A stretch of DNA of 41,544 bases from Parabacteroides sp. (GTDB taxonomy: Bacteria > Bacteroidota > Bacteroidia > Bacteroidales > Tannerellaceae), in NCBI GenBank assembly GCA_017937385.1, contig JAGBDR010000070.1:1-41544 (forward strand), given 5' to 3'. Under the pieces are notes generated by a model, which did no database searches, was not told the origin of the DNA, and worked only from the letters and a program-made list of their open reading frames with translations. Shown here one piece after another: positions 23,999-33,421 of the stretch. Made by a program: the position numbers and the translations under genes. Each line of letters begins with the position of its first letter. Positions within the stretch are counted from its first letter, which is position 1.

Positions 23999-25462
23999 TC
24001 ATTTCATATCAAACTTTTCAACCGGTATTTTATTATATAGGTTTTGTATGGCCGTTGCGTCGAACAAGGCCGGACTGGAGGAAAGCTCCGGGATATTGTA
24101 TGATTTAAATGTATAATCATAATGCTCCGGGTCTTTTTGGGGCAATACGAAAGGTTTTCCCGTTTTCCCGTCGGGAGAGAGGTAAGCGAAGTAGGGTTTG
24201 CCATACTGCCCGTCACCCCGCTTACTGGCAAAGACGAACCAACGGCTGTTTGACGACCAGCTATGATAAGTATCCGACCGGTCGGAATTTACGGCAGGCA
24301 AAGAATCGATCCGGCCGGTTTGCAAATCCAGCAGCTGCAAGTCTGTTTCCCGGTGCCAGATGGGGAAAGTCCCGTAACCGGCTACTGAATAAAGCAAGTA
24401 ACGGCCATCGGGAGAGGCTTTCGGGAAGCAAACGGAAGCATGGTGTTCTGCGGCATTCCAGAGGGTGTCGATCCGGTTGCCCCATTCTCCTTTTTCGGCA
24501 TCGAAAGCGATGCGGCAAAGGGAATATTGAAGTTGGTGAAGGCTGTCCGGCAGTTCCACGGCCGGAGCGGCACAATAATAGATCCAATTCCCATCGGCCG
24601 AGAAAGTGGGGAAAGTTTCAAATACCTCTTTCCGGGCCGTTTGGGGCGAGACAACCATTTTGTTATTGTCAAAATCGGCTATGGCCAGGTCGGAAGCGGT
24701 GTCATACACTTCCAAGCGTTTGTTGCCCAAAGCGTGATAAGCCGGAATGATGATATTGGAAGAAAACACGCCATAGCGCCCCGATGGATGAAAATCCCCA
24801 TATACGGCACCGGAAACCATCTGATCGTTTTTCAGCGATAGTTTGCGCAATACGCCGTTGCGGTTGAGGATTGTGCCCCCCTGTTTCCCACGCAAATGGA
24901 ACAGCGACAGGTTGCCGTCCTGTTTCCCGTAGATGTGGCAGTTCATGCAGTTGCCCTCGACCAAGTTGTTGTCGGCAATCACTCTTTCGTCAAAAGTTTC
25001 GAGGTTGCGTTCGCACAGCCGGATGGTATTCCAGACCTCATACCCCGGTTCTATCAGGCGGTAACTGAGGAAACCGTCCAATTTGTCGGGGACGACCTTC
25101 CAGGTGAATGCCGGGTATTGCAGCCATTTGCCTTCCACTTCGGCCCTGACCGTAACGGTCAGTGTCCGGCCTTTTTCCGTTTCCAGCAAGTTCTTCCATT
25201 TGCGGATCGGAAAACAGATTTTGGAATCACCCCTGACGCTCAGGCTCTCCTGTTGTCCGCTGACGGTAACCTGCAAGGCGGATGCCTCGTTGCGAAGCAG
25301 GAAGTTCAAAGGGGCAATGTTATATGGGATGGTCACGTCTGCGTAATCTGGATAGATGGGAGCCGGTTCGTCCACCTCCGTCACCTGTTCGGGATGGGAA
25401 CCACATGCCGTACAGATCAGTAATACGGCCAATCGGATCAGTTGCTTTATACGATGAATCAT
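23999..25462 (-). CDS. Lipoprotein with TolB/PD40-type propeller and one CxxCH motif
   Basis: A 487-residue lipoprotein (lipobox LICTAC, Cys20). After an N-terminal beta domain, a single CxxCH motif occurs at residues 172-176 (EGNCMNCHIYGK), the covalent haem-attachment signature of c-type cytochromes. The second half has PD40/WD-like repeats (DFHPSGRYGVFSS, TFSADGNWIYYC, KASPDGRYLLYS, WSSNSRWFVFASKR). I chose the ATG at 25462, preceded by AAAGGA, rather than one 10 codons upstream that overlaps the DUF6057 gene. It follows DUF6057 with a 13-base gap. Haem binding is possible but not shown; function unknown. Confidence 0.85.
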   Translation of the reverse strand: MIHRIKQLIRLAVLLICTACGSHPEQVTEVDEPAPIYPDYADVTIPYNIAPLNFLLRNEASALQVTVSGQQESLSVRGDSKICFPIRKWKNLLETEKGRTLTVTVRAEVEGKWLQYPAFTWKVVPDKLDGFLSYRLIEPGYEVWNTIRLCERNLETFDERVIADNNLVEGNCMNCHIYGKQDGNLSLFHLRGKQGGTILNRNGVLRKLSLKNDQMVSGAVYGDFHPSGRYGVFSSNIIIPAYHALGNKRLEVYDTASDLAIADFDNNKMVVSPQTARKEVFETFPTFSADGNWIYYCAAPAVELPDSLHQLQYSLCRIAFDAEKGEWGNRIDTLWNAAEHHASVCFPKASPDGRYLLYSVAGYGTFPIWHRETDLQLLDLQTGRIDSLPAVNSDRSDTYHSWSSNSRWFVFASKRGDGQYGKPYFAYLSPDGKTGKPFVLPQKDPEHYDYTFKSYNIPELSSSPALFDATAIQNLYNKIPVEKFDMK

Positions 25463-25475
25463 CTTTTGTCCTTTT

Positions 25476-27053
25476 TTATTGATTTTGTGCAAAATGATAA
25501 TAGAACCAGTACGTTTTCCCGAATCTGCCGGCTAATGCCTTCGGATCTCCTTTCGATTGCTGATGCAGGCGGGTATATGCTTTAAAATCCTGTACGACGG
25601 CAGGATCGACAATGGTTTCCTGTATTTCTTTACCGGAGGCATGACGACGGACAAGGTCGATCATCAAGGCTTCGGCATATAACCGTTTGGGCGTTTCTCC
25701 CGGCCGGAGCGGATAGTCTTCGATGAAAGCCGGCAGGTTTTTGGCCAACAGATGCAGGCAAAGCAGGTAATCGCGTGCCATTCCGTTAGCGGGGTTGCTT
25801 GCGAGCAGGAGCCGGAGCGACTTGACGATGTCGGTAGTCGAGGTACGTATCGTATCCGACTGGGGGATAAAGGCCCTTTTCTCCCTTAATTCCTGTCTGA
25901 CGGAACCGCTTTCCTTTCCCGGAATTCTCTCTTTTGCCCATTGGCTGTAGAATTTTGTTTTCAAAAGGATGCGCAAATATTTCATGGCGGCGGCTTCATC
26001 CCCGTTGATCAGGTTGATTTCTGCCAACCGTTTCACCATGCGGCTGCCGGTGTGGTTGGGAGAGAAGATCATGCCCAGCAAGGTCGCGTGTTCAGCCATC
26101 GTCATATCTCCTAAATGGAACCATACTTCGCCGGCGAACAGGGAAGAAAGATAGGAGGAACCGGAATGGATCGGGATGAACAACCCTTCCACGCCCGGTT
26201 GATAACGGTCCATCAACTTATCAGGCAGTTTGTTTTCAACGGCATTTGCCAAATTGTAATAATAACTGCAAGCACTTATGTGTTCATCGGGGAATGACAA
26301 TTCACGGACTTTGTCCCAATTCCCGGCTGCCGCTTCAATGTCCAATCCGATCAGGCGTTCATACAAAGGGTTGGGAGCATCCCACCAGGCGGTTGCCGGA
26401 TATTGGTAGGCTTGTTTATAAGTAAGCAGGTAGTTCCTGCTGCCTATTCCGGGTAAAGCCAAAGCCACGACAGCAGTCAGGCCGGCCCACAAAATTTCCT
26501 TTCTGCGTATCAAAGAAGAGACCAACAGGAAAAACAGAAAGATAAACATGCCATAGCCGAACAACCCATATCCCAAAACCATCCCGGCAAAACCGGCCCC
26601 GATACGAAGATATCTGTTTTTTATGGAAAGATAGAGCAGGCACAAGACTCCGCCACCGGCTACAGACAGGGTGGAAGACAAAGGATAAAGTACCCCGCAA
26701 GACCGCATGGCTTCCCACCCCATCACAATGAAAGCCGGAATGAGGGACAGCCAACTGTTTATCCATTTCCGAAACAGCGTATAATAGATCAGCCCGACTA
26801 CGAGCAGAAGAGCGCTCATCAAGAGAGAAGCGGTTTCCGGAGTCCGCAAGAATTGTGTCAAGTAATCCCCGACCCAACAAGATAGCACAGCGGGTTTATC
26901 CAAATAGGCGAACAAGGCCTCCGGGACATATAGAAAAAGCGAGGTTTGCTCTTTGTGGAGCAAATGATACGGACAAACGAGAAAGTAAAAGCAAAAACAT
27001 GCGATACTTGCCGGTATAAAGGCTAACCAACCGTATTTGTGTTCTCTTTTCAT
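25476..27053 (-). CDS. DUF6057-type membrane protein
   Basis: A 525-residue protein. The first 215 residues contain about six or seven transmembrane helices (FIPASIACFCFYFLVCPY, LLMSALLLVVGLIYYTLF, GYGLFGYGMFIFLFFLLVSSL). The rest is soluble and helical, with TPR-like units (NGDEAAAMKYLRILLKTKFYSQWA), and ends HFAQNQ. This fits DUF6057, an uncharacterised Bacteroidales family. A -7 box lies 32 bases upstream. The pairing with the CxxCH propeller lipoprotein points to a joint envelope function. Confidence 0.8.
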   Translation of the reverse strand: MKREHKYGWLAFIPASIACFCFYFLVCPYHLLHKEQTSLFLYVPEALFAYLDKPAVLSCWVGDYLTQFLRTPETASLLMSALLLVVGLIYYTLFRKWINSWLSLIPAFIVMGWEAMRSCGVLYPLSSTLSVAGGGVLCLLYLSIKNRYLRIGAGFAGMVLGYGLFGYGMFIFLFFLLVSSLIRRKEILWAGLTAVVALALPGIGSRNYLLTYKQAYQYPATAWWDAPNPLYERLIGLDIEAAAGNWDKVRELSFPDEHISACSYYYNLANAVENKLPDKLMDRYQPGVEGLFIPIHSGSSYLSSLFAGEVWFHLGDMTMAEHATLLGMIFSPNHTGSRMVKRLAEINLINGDEAAAMKYLRILLKTKFYSQWAKERIPGKESGSVRQELREKRAFIPQSDTIRTSTTDIVKSLRLLLASNPANGMARDYLLCLHLLAKNLPAFIEDYPLRPGETPKRLYAEALMIDLVRRHASGKEIQETIVDPAVVQDFKAYTRLHQQSKGDPKALAGRFGKTYWFYYHFAQNQ

Positions 27054-27084
27054 GGAGGCTGCATTTTATATAGTTTCTGTCGGG

Positions 27085-27092
27085 CAAAAGTA
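27085..27092 (-). promoter_or_regulatory. -7 box TACTTTTG of the DUF6057 operon
   Basis: The minus strand reads TACTTTTG 32 bases before the DUF6057 start. Upstream, CCAAAAAA and TTTTTTGG form an inverted repeat at about 27153-27177 that may end the AraC transcript or serve as an operator. Confidence 0.5.
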
Positions 27093-27186
27093 GCTAAAAA
27101 ATTTTATGTTCCATGATTTTACCAAGGTAACCGCGTCCTCACTCCAAAAAAGTGACATTTATGCCAATTTTTTGGAATAGGCTGTC

Positions 27187-28062
27187 CTAAACAATCATCA
27201 ACATCCGGCGGTAGTTCTCGCGATATTCCTGCGGGGTGACGCCTTTGTATTTCTTGAATACTTTGTAGAAATAGGACTGGCTGACAAAACCGCAGCGGGA
27301 GGCGATGTCCATGATAGAGTCTCTGTTGTCGCTGTTGAGCTCGCGGATAACGCTGTTGATGCGGTATTCTTGCAGGAAGTCCGTAAAATTGCGGTTCGTG
27401 TTCTTTTTGAGAAAACGGGAAAACGTGGAGAGGCTCATGCCCATATATTGGGCCGCCTCGTTGATGGTGATCGGTTCGGACAACCTCTTACTGATGAAGT
27501 CGAGTATCTTTTTCATCTGGTAGTCCGCCTCCGTGTATTGGGGAGACACGTTTTTCGATAAGACACGTGTGTTTTCCGACAACGAAAGTTCATGCAGCAG
27601 GATAAAGAATTTCATGACCGAATAGAATCCTTTTTCCGCAGAGATCATCCGCATGATGGGAAGCACGCGGTTAATATCGGCCGGTTCGAACGCCAAGCCG
27701 TGTTGTGCCTTTGCCAGCATTTTCATGATCGACTCGAACTGGCTCTTTTGGGCAATCGGGTTGGAGAACAGAGAGGGATGAAACTGGATGGTGATTTCGT
27801 GGATGTTGCTGGAATGGCAATTGCCGTTCAGCCAAGCGTGTTTCAGTTCTGTGTTAGTAATCAGCACAAGGTCTTTTTCGCCGATAAGTTCTTCCGAATT
27901 TCCCATAATACGTTGGGCACCGTTTGCGTTTTCCACGAAATTAAGTTCCCAGACGTCATGCGTATGTACCGGAAATGTGAACGACGATTTGGTCCGTTCA
28001 AACAATATAAAACTGTCTTTATTAGATAAAGGAGATTTTTCCCTGAAAATTTCTGTTATCAT
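27187..28062 (-). CDS. AraC-family transcriptional regulator
   Basis: A 291-residue regulator. The N-terminal cupin-like sensor includes FTFPVHTHDVWELNFVENA. The C-terminal part has two helix-turn-helix units (ITINEAAQYMGMSLSTFSRFLKK and SIMDIASRCGFVSQSYFYKVFKKYKGVTPQEYR). Such proteins usually sense a small ligand and activate nearby transport or catabolic genes. I chose the ATG at 28062, which is preceded by AAGAGGGAAACG; an upstream in-frame ATG would add 13 residues. Its target may be the DUF6057 operon next to it or the SusCD operon further away; the sequence does not decide. Confidence 0.92.
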   Translation of the reverse strand: MITEIFREKSPLSNKDSFILFERTKSSFTFPVHTHDVWELNFVENANGAQRIMGNSEELIGEKDLVLITNTELKHAWLNGNCHSSNIHEITIQFHPSLFSNPIAQKSQFESIMKMLAKAQHGLAFEPADINRVLPIMRMISAEKGFYSVMKFFILLHELSLSENTRVLSKNVSPQYTEADYQMKKILDFISKRLSEPITINEAAQYMGMSLSTFSRFLKKNTNRNFTDFLQEYRINSVIRELNSDNRDSIMDIASRCGFVSQSYFYKVFKKYKGVTPQEYRENYRRMLMIV

Positions 28063-28160
28063 CGTTTCCCTCTTATTCAACGAATCGGATACATCCAACA
28101 AGCCATCCCGTGCACAACAGGCAATTCGCTCTCATCCTTACCGACTTTCAAGCCTACAGC

Positions 28161-29399
28161 CTAAGAACAGCGAAGCGAACGGCCCAGTTTCAGAATCGTA
28201 GTCTTTGTGATGCCGTTCAATTCACAAAGTTTTGAGACAGTCGTACCGTATTTGGCGGCAATGCCTCCCAAGGTGTCGCCCGATTTCACCCGATGGTAAA
28301 CCGGAGTAACCGCCTCTTGCTGACCGGCATCGGCCTCCTGACTGACCGAAGCGACAGCCGCAGCATCAGCCGCCACCGTAGTCTTTACGCCTGTAGAAGC
28401 TGTCGGTTTCAGTTTTTCGGCTTTAACAGAGGTAACCGCGCCGGCACTGCAACGGATGGACTGCCCGATCCGCAAGATAGATGTGCTTTTCAAACCGTTC
28501 AGACGGCACAATTCATTCACACTGGTTCCATAAATCCGGGCAATCTTACCCAACGTGTCGCCCGATTTCACCCGGTGATAAACCATCCGGTCGGAAGAAG
28601 AAGTATAGATATTGCTTTTACGCCCGTTGATCTTTATGTTACGGAAAACATACGTATCCTGATGGGGAACACCATTTTCGAAGTCTATGATCTCAGCCGG
28701 ATTAATCGCCTGTCCCAAGAAACGGGTTTCAAAATGGAGATGGGAACCGGTAGAGCGCCCTGTATTACCACCTAATCCGATTGTTTCGCCGGCATGCACG
28801 ATCTGGTTCTCGTTGACCAGGATCTTAGACAAATGTCCGTAGACCGTTTCCAATCCGTTCGGATGGCGGAGCACGACGTAATAACCATATCCACGACGTT
28901 CGAAAGCCTTGATACGCACTTTGCCACTAAAAGCGGCCCGGATCGTATCGCCCTTCAGCACCTTCAAGTCTATTCCTTTATGCATACGACGGCGACGGGG
29001 GCCATATTTGGAGGTAATTCTTGCGATAGAATCAATCACAATGGGATAGACAAAAGAGGAACAGTCTATTGCAAATGAATCCGGAAAGTTGACTTTCACG
29101 GTTCCCCGAAACGGATCGACCCATTGGTTCTCCCAATGGGAACCATACAATTCATCCGCCGGAAACATCAGGTCTTCTTTTTCCATCATTTCGATCTCAT
29201 TCAGAGTGGCCAGCTCTTTCAACTCCATGTTTTTCCGGATATTGACACGGTCTGCCATCAATTCGGAAACCCGTTTGTCCATTTTCTTGATATATACGAT
29301 CTGTGTCGGAGTATCTTTGTCTTCTTCTTGCGCTTTTGCCTCAAAGGATGATACCAAAATAGTGGCACAACAAATAAATAATAATGTTCGTATTTTCAT
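28161..29399 (-). CDS. M23 metallopeptidase with two LysM domains
   Basis: A 412-residue exported cell-wall enzyme with signal peptide (TLLFICCATILVSSFEAKA). The LytM/M23 domain (about residues 120-235) shows the zinc-site motifs RRRMHKGIDLKV and GSHLHFE, so it should be an active endopeptidase. Two C-terminal LysM domains are nearly identical (YHRVKSGDTLGKIARIYG and YHRVKSGDTLGGIAAKYG) and bind peptidoglycan. They are joined by an Ala/Val/Thr-rich linker. It probably trims peptidoglycan or serves as an activator of amidases. The ATG at 29399 opens the signal peptide. A CATGAT/ATCATG hairpin lies about 30 bases upstream. Confidence 0.93.
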   Translation of the reverse strand: MKIRTLLFICCATILVSSFEAKAQEEDKDTPTQIVYIKKMDKRVSELMADRVNIRKNMELKELATLNEIEMMEKEDLMFPADELYGSHWENQWVDPFRGTVKVNFPDSFAIDCSSFVYPIVIDSIARITSKYGPRRRRMHKGIDLKVLKGDTIRAAFSGKVRIKAFERRGYGYYVVLRHPNGLETVYGHLSKILVNENQIVHAGETIGLGGNTGRSTGSHLHFETRFLGQAINPAEIIDFENGVPHQDTYVFRNIKINGRKSNIYTSSSDRMVYHRVKSGDTLGKIARIYGTSVNELCRLNGLKSTSILRIGQSIRCSAGAVTSVKAEKLKPTASTGVKTTVAADAAAVASVSQEADAGQQEAVTPVYHRVKSGDTLGGIAAKYGTTVSKLCELNGITKTTILKLGRSLRCS

Positions 29400-29608
29400 T
29401 ATGTTCATCGCTTTCAATAGTCATACATGATGAAAAATCATGATATAGAATATGTTATTTTACCGTTATTCCGTCAAAGTTCGTGATTTTGGATAAGCCG
29501 GCAAAATTCAATTATAAAAAAAATCTGTAATGAAACAATCAAAAATCAAAATACAATTTTACACCTTTTGATTTACAAACAGTTACGCAAAACATGTTTT
29601 ACAACATA

Positions 29609-31705
29609 TTAGCTAATCATTCCCCAATTTATCTTCTTGGCAAAGAGTATTTTCAGGCGTTCGTTCAATATCCGGTTAGGTTCGGACAACAAATCGGGGT
29701 CTTCGTTCAAAACATCCTGTGCGATATCACGTGCATACTGAAGAATTTGCCCGTCGGCTGCCAGGTTGGCTATCTTAAGGTCTATCCCCTCCCCGCTCTG
29801 GCGCGTCCCTTCGAGGTCTCCATGACCGCGCAGGCGTAAATCGGCTTCGGCGATCTCGAAGCCGTTATTGCTGTTCACCATTATTTCCAGCCGTTTGCGA
29901 GTCTCGTTGCTCAGCTTATAGGACGAGACGAGCACACAATAGGATTGTTCCGCTCCACGTCCTACCCGGCCGCGAAGCTGATGCAATTGGGAAAGGCCGA
30001 AACGCTCGGCGCTTTCGATGACCATCACGGAGGCGTTCGGCACGTTCACGCCCACTTCTATCACGGTCGTTGCCATCAAGATCTGTGCCTCACCGGAAAT
30101 GAACTTCTGCATTTCCGCCTCTTTGTCGGCCGCTTTCATCTTTCCGTGGACCATGCACACCTTGTATTCCGGGAAAACCTCCTTGAATGTCTCAAAACCC
30201 TCTTCCAGATTCTTATAGTCCAGCTTCTCACTGCCTTCGATCAGCGGATAAACGACATAGACCTGCCGCCCTTGCCCGATCTCTTTGCGGAGGAAGTCAT
30301 AAAGTTGTGCTTTCTTATTATCATAACGGTGTACGGTCTGGATCGGCTTACGTCCGGGCGGCAACTCGTCGATCACCGAGACATCCAAGTCACCATACAA
30401 AGTCATGGCAAGCGTGCGGGGAATCGGTGTGGCGGTCATCACTAAGACATGCGGGACGGTTGAATTCTTCGTCCACAAACGGGAACGCTGTTCCACCCCG
30501 AAGCGATGCTGTTCATCTATAATAGCCAAGCCGAGAGAGGAAAAGACGACCGTCTCTTCAATCAACGCATGCGTCCCGATCACGATCTGGATCTCACCGC
30601 TTGCGATCGCCGGCAAGATCTTGTTCCGCTCCTTCTTCTTTGTCGAACCGGTTAGCAAGGCCACTTTTATATCCATATCTTTCAGAAATCCCATGACTGT
30701 CGCATAATGTTGGGTCGCCAGAATCTCCGTCGGCGCCATCATGCAAGCCTGGCAATGGTTATCGACCGCCAACAGCATGGATAGCAAAGCCACCAAGGTC
30801 TTCCCGCTTCCCACATCCCCTTGCAGAAGGCGGTTCATCTGCCGTCCGCTTCCCATATCGGCCCGAATCTCCCGGACCACCCGTTTCTGCGCGTTCGTCA
30901 GTTCAAAGGGCAGATAATCTTTATAAAACGTATTGAAACACTCTCCAACGGAAGGAAAAACAATTCCTCTCAACTTCAGCTTGCGCAGGTTGGAAGTACG
31001 GAGAATATTCAGCTGGATGAAAAACAACTCGTCAAATTTCAGGCGTAACTGCGCTTTCCGCAATTTATCGACCGATTCGGGAAAATGCACATTCCGTATC
31101 GCCTCCGGAAACGGCATCATGTGAATACGGTTCAAGACGCCCGGAGGAAGTGTTTCCGGCAATGTCCAGTTCAAACCGCTCAACAGCGTGTACTGCAAAT
31201 TCTGGACCGCCCGCGAGTTGAGAAACGACTTCTTCATCTTCTCGGACGTATTATAGAAAGGCGTCAGCCCGTTAGCCACCTTATCCGCCTGGTCCAACGC
31301 ATCAATATCCGGATGAGGGATGTTATAGATATGCCCGAACTCGGTCGGTTTACCAAACACAATATAATCGACTCCGGGCTTGATTTTGTCCAGCACATAG
31401 TTAATCCCTTTGAACCAGACCAAGTCGATCGTGCCTGTCCCGTCCGTGAATTTCCCGATCAACCGCTTCGTACGCCCTTCGCCCACCGTATCGAAAAACA
31501 GGATACGCCCTTTCATCTGGATGTAAGGCATATTCCCGGTCACCTCCGCCACCTTGTAGAAACGACTCCGGTCAACGTATTTATACGGAAAGTAGAACAG
31601 CAAGTCCTCATAGGAAGAAATGCCGGCTTCCTTCTGCAATACCTCCGCCTTTTTCGGGCCCACGCCCGGCAGATACATGATGGAACGTTTGTCAAGATCA
31701 AGCAT
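29609..31705 (-). CDS. recG: ATP-dependent DNA helicase RecG
   Basis: A 698-residue helicase that remodels stalled replication forks and Holliday junctions. The N-terminal wedge/OB part (PYIQMKGRILFFDT) is followed by helicase motifs: Q motif region LTNAQKRVVREI, Walker A GDVGSGKT, DEQH box IIDEQHRFG, motif III VMTATPIPRT, and motif VI QLRGRVGRG. The C-terminal TRQSGEGIDLKIANL is typical of RecG. Length is normal. It starts 12 bases after the stop of the AAA/DUF4143 gene. Confidence 0.98.
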   Translation of the reverse strand: MLDLDKRSIMYLPGVGPKKAEVLQKEAGISSYEDLLFYFPYKYVDRSRFYKVAEVTGNMPYIQMKGRILFFDTVGEGRTKRLIGKFTDGTGTIDLVWFKGINYVLDKIKPGVDYIVFGKPTEFGHIYNIPHPDIDALDQADKVANGLTPFYNTSEKMKKSFLNSRAVQNLQYTLLSGLNWTLPETLPPGVLNRIHMMPFPEAIRNVHFPESVDKLRKAQLRLKFDELFFIQLNILRTSNLRKLKLRGIVFPSVGECFNTFYKDYLPFELTNAQKRVVREIRADMGSGRQMNRLLQGDVGSGKTLVALLSMLLAVDNHCQACMMAPTEILATQHYATVMGFLKDMDIKVALLTGSTKKKERNKILPAIASGEIQIVIGTHALIEETVVFSSLGLAIIDEQHRFGVEQRSRLWTKNSTVPHVLVMTATPIPRTLAMTLYGDLDVSVIDELPPGRKPIQTVHRYDNKKAQLYDFLRKEIGQGRQVYVVYPLIEGSEKLDYKNLEEGFETFKEVFPEYKVCMVHGKMKAADKEAEMQKFISGEAQILMATTVIEVGVNVPNASVMVIESAERFGLSQLHQLRGRVGRGAEQSYCVLVSSYKLSNETRKRLEIMVNSNNGFEIAEADLRLRGHGDLEGTRQSGEGIDLKIANLAADGQILQYARDIAQDVLNEDPDLLSEPNRILNERLKILFAKKINWGMIS

Positions 31706-31717
31706 ATACCTTACAAA

Positions 31718-33175
31718 TTATAGACCTAAATGCTGTTGCTTTTTTTCAAATGTATTTTGCCCTACCATATAAGCATAAATAGCAGCCGGAATAAACAATA
31801 GGCGGGCTTTCCCCTGCTGCCGGTCTCCACTCTTGGAAATGCTGGTCACAATAGCTTCCGGCAAATCATTATTATCCAGGAACTCCAATAAAGAACGTAA
31901 ATCTCCCGGATGTTCATAATAATGATTGCTCCATTTGATCTCTACAGCCCAGTTCGGCTTCTGAGTCGCAGCATGAATCCCGACAAGATCCACTTCGCCT
32001 TGTTTCCTCCCATTCTTCCAATTTGCATAATAAACTTGGGCATTACTACGTTGAATCCACTGGGCAAATATAGTTGTTTCAACCATATTTCCCATCTCTT
32101 CATCTGTACTTTGAAGAGGTTGGAACAAAGCGCACCGCAAAGATGGATTCGTCAGATAAATCTTGAACGAGGTTGCCCGTTGAAACCGTTTCGCATTCTC
32201 ATTCGTCTTATGGATTACCCGAATCAAAAATGCAGCTTCCAAATATTCAATGTATTTCCGGATCGTTTCTTTCTTCACGCCCGATTCTTTAGACAAATTT
32301 TCATACGAAAATTCATTGCCTGAATGATAAGCTATCACGGTAAACAAGGTGTTAAGTTCTTGTACATCCGTAATTCCATACAAACTCGGCAAATCTCTCA
32401 ACAAGACTTTGTCTATGATGTCATGCCGGATATATTGCCCAGGATTAGATTGAATCTGTTCTGAAAAAACGACCTCCGGATAGCCGCCATAGTTTATATA
32501 ATTCAAAAACAGTTCATTCAAGCGATTCATGTCAATCGCTGAATATGAAGCTATCTGCGATCCTTTCCATTCAATCTTTGCAGGAACAATCAACGAACTG
32601 TAATTTTTCAAATGAATGAATTCATTAAAAGTCAGGGGAGGCAACATAAAATCGGTAAAACGTCCCGCCCCGCTTTCCATGCTCTTCTTCTTCAAGGCGG
32701 CAGCGGCAGATCCAGAAGCGACGAACTTACAATTCCGATAGGTATCAACAAGCGATTTCAAATGAATCTCCCAGTCTTTCAAATATTGTATTTCATCAAA
32801 AAAAACGTAAAAGGTCTCCTTGCTACCCGTTTTTACGACAGCTTCCTTTGCCAATAAAAAAAGCATTTCTAAAGAAATCCGATTATAGATAGGTGTTTCA
32901 ACTGAAACATAAATGATCTGTTGAGGACTCACGCCATCTTCGATCAATTTCTGAATCGAATGATAAATCAGAACGGTTTTACCCACACGGCGCGGTCCCA
33001 TTAAAATCACAGATCGCCGAAGGCCCGTTTCTTTAACTAAAGGATAAAACAAATCAATGTATAATCGGGAAGGCATCTTTTGATAATCAGAATCAATACA
33101 CCCAACGGTCCACCACGGATTATCAATATTCATCCGGTCTTTTATCTGTTGTCTCAAAAGCTCTGTCAGTTCCAT
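31718..33175 (-). CDS. AAA/DUF4143 ATPase, first copy
   Basis: A 485-residue ATPase of the AAA_14 plus DUF4143 kind. Walker A is GPRRVGKT (60-67), Walker B is FYVFFDEIQ (Asp127-Glu128), and a sensor GSAAAALKK follows. The C-terminal part has a PD-(D/E)xK-like pattern (EVDLVGIH, then WAVEIKWSN), as in nuclease folds. These proteins are abundant in gut anaerobes and of unknown role. Unusually for this phylum it has a strong Shine-Dalgarno sequence (AAAGGAGGTACAAG). Dyad-symmetric AAAATAAG elements lie upstream. It shares only family-level similarity with the ATPase at 39799-41196. Confidence 0.9.
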   Translation of the reverse strand: MELTELLRQQIKDRMNIDNPWWTVGCIDSDYQKMPSRLYIDLFYPLVKETGLRRSVILMGPRRVGKTVLIYHSIQKLIEDGVSPQQIIYVSVETPIYNRISLEMLFLLAKEAVVKTGSKETFYVFFDEIQYLKDWEIHLKSLVDTYRNCKFVASGSAAAALKKKSMESGAGRFTDFMLPPLTFNEFIHLKNYSSLIVPAKIEWKGSQIASYSAIDMNRLNELFLNYINYGGYPEVVFSEQIQSNPGQYIRHDIIDKVLLRDLPSLYGITDVQELNTLFTVIAYHSGNEFSYENLSKESGVKKETIRKYIEYLEAAFLIRVIHKTNENAKRFQRATSFKIYLTNPSLRCALFQPLQSTDEEMGNMVETTIFAQWIQRSNAQVYYANWKNGRKQGEVDLVGIHAATQKPNWAVEIKWSNHYYEHPGDLRSLLEFLDNNDLPEAIVTSISKSGDRQQGKARLLFIPAAIYAYMVGQNTFEKKQQHLGL

Positions 33176-33195
33176 CTTGTACCTCCTTTACGGGA

Positions 33196-33203
33196 CAAAG
33201 ATA
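33196..33203 (-). promoter_or_regulatory. -7 box TATCTTTG of the first AAA/DUF4143 gene
   Basis: The minus strand reads TATCTTTG, 20 bases before the start codon. The AAAATAAG dyad at 33236-33265 lies at about -47 to -76 from the expected transcription start. Confidence 0.6.
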
Positions 33204-33235
33204 AACAATATTTCCCTACATCCTACGCTTTACGC

Positions 33236-33265
33236 AAAATAAGATGATTCATCTATGCTTATTTT
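33236..33265. promoter_or_regulatory. Proximal AAAATAAG dyad
   Basis: AAAATAAG (33236-33243) and its complement CTTATTTT (33258-33265) are separated by 14 bases. A single further CTTATTTT stands at 33340-33347. With the distal palindrome this makes five half-sites in under 190 bases. Confidence 0.6.
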
Positions 33266-33391
33266 GACATTTTAGACTTCCAAAGGCCCGATTACTGCAT
33301 AATAAATAAAAAAGTTCCACAGAAAGACATGCCAACATTCTTATTTTACGCATACAACCACATGAAAATCAAACGACTAAACAAGAGCCAC

Positions 33392-33421
33392 AAAATAAGC
33401 ATGCTGAAACATGCTTATTTT
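33392..33421. promoter_or_regulatory. Distal perfect palindrome with 12-base arms
   Basis: AAAATAAGCATG, a six-base loop CTGAAA, then CATGCTTATTTT. The right arm contains the ispD stop codon. It has no T-run on either side, so an operator is more likely than a terminator, although it could do both. Confidence 0.75.

Noticed and set aside
29426-29445. CATGAT/ATCATG hairpin upstream of the M23 peptidase gene as a riboswitch or operator
   Set aside because: Six base pairs in AT-rich sequence, with no further structure or repeat to support it.
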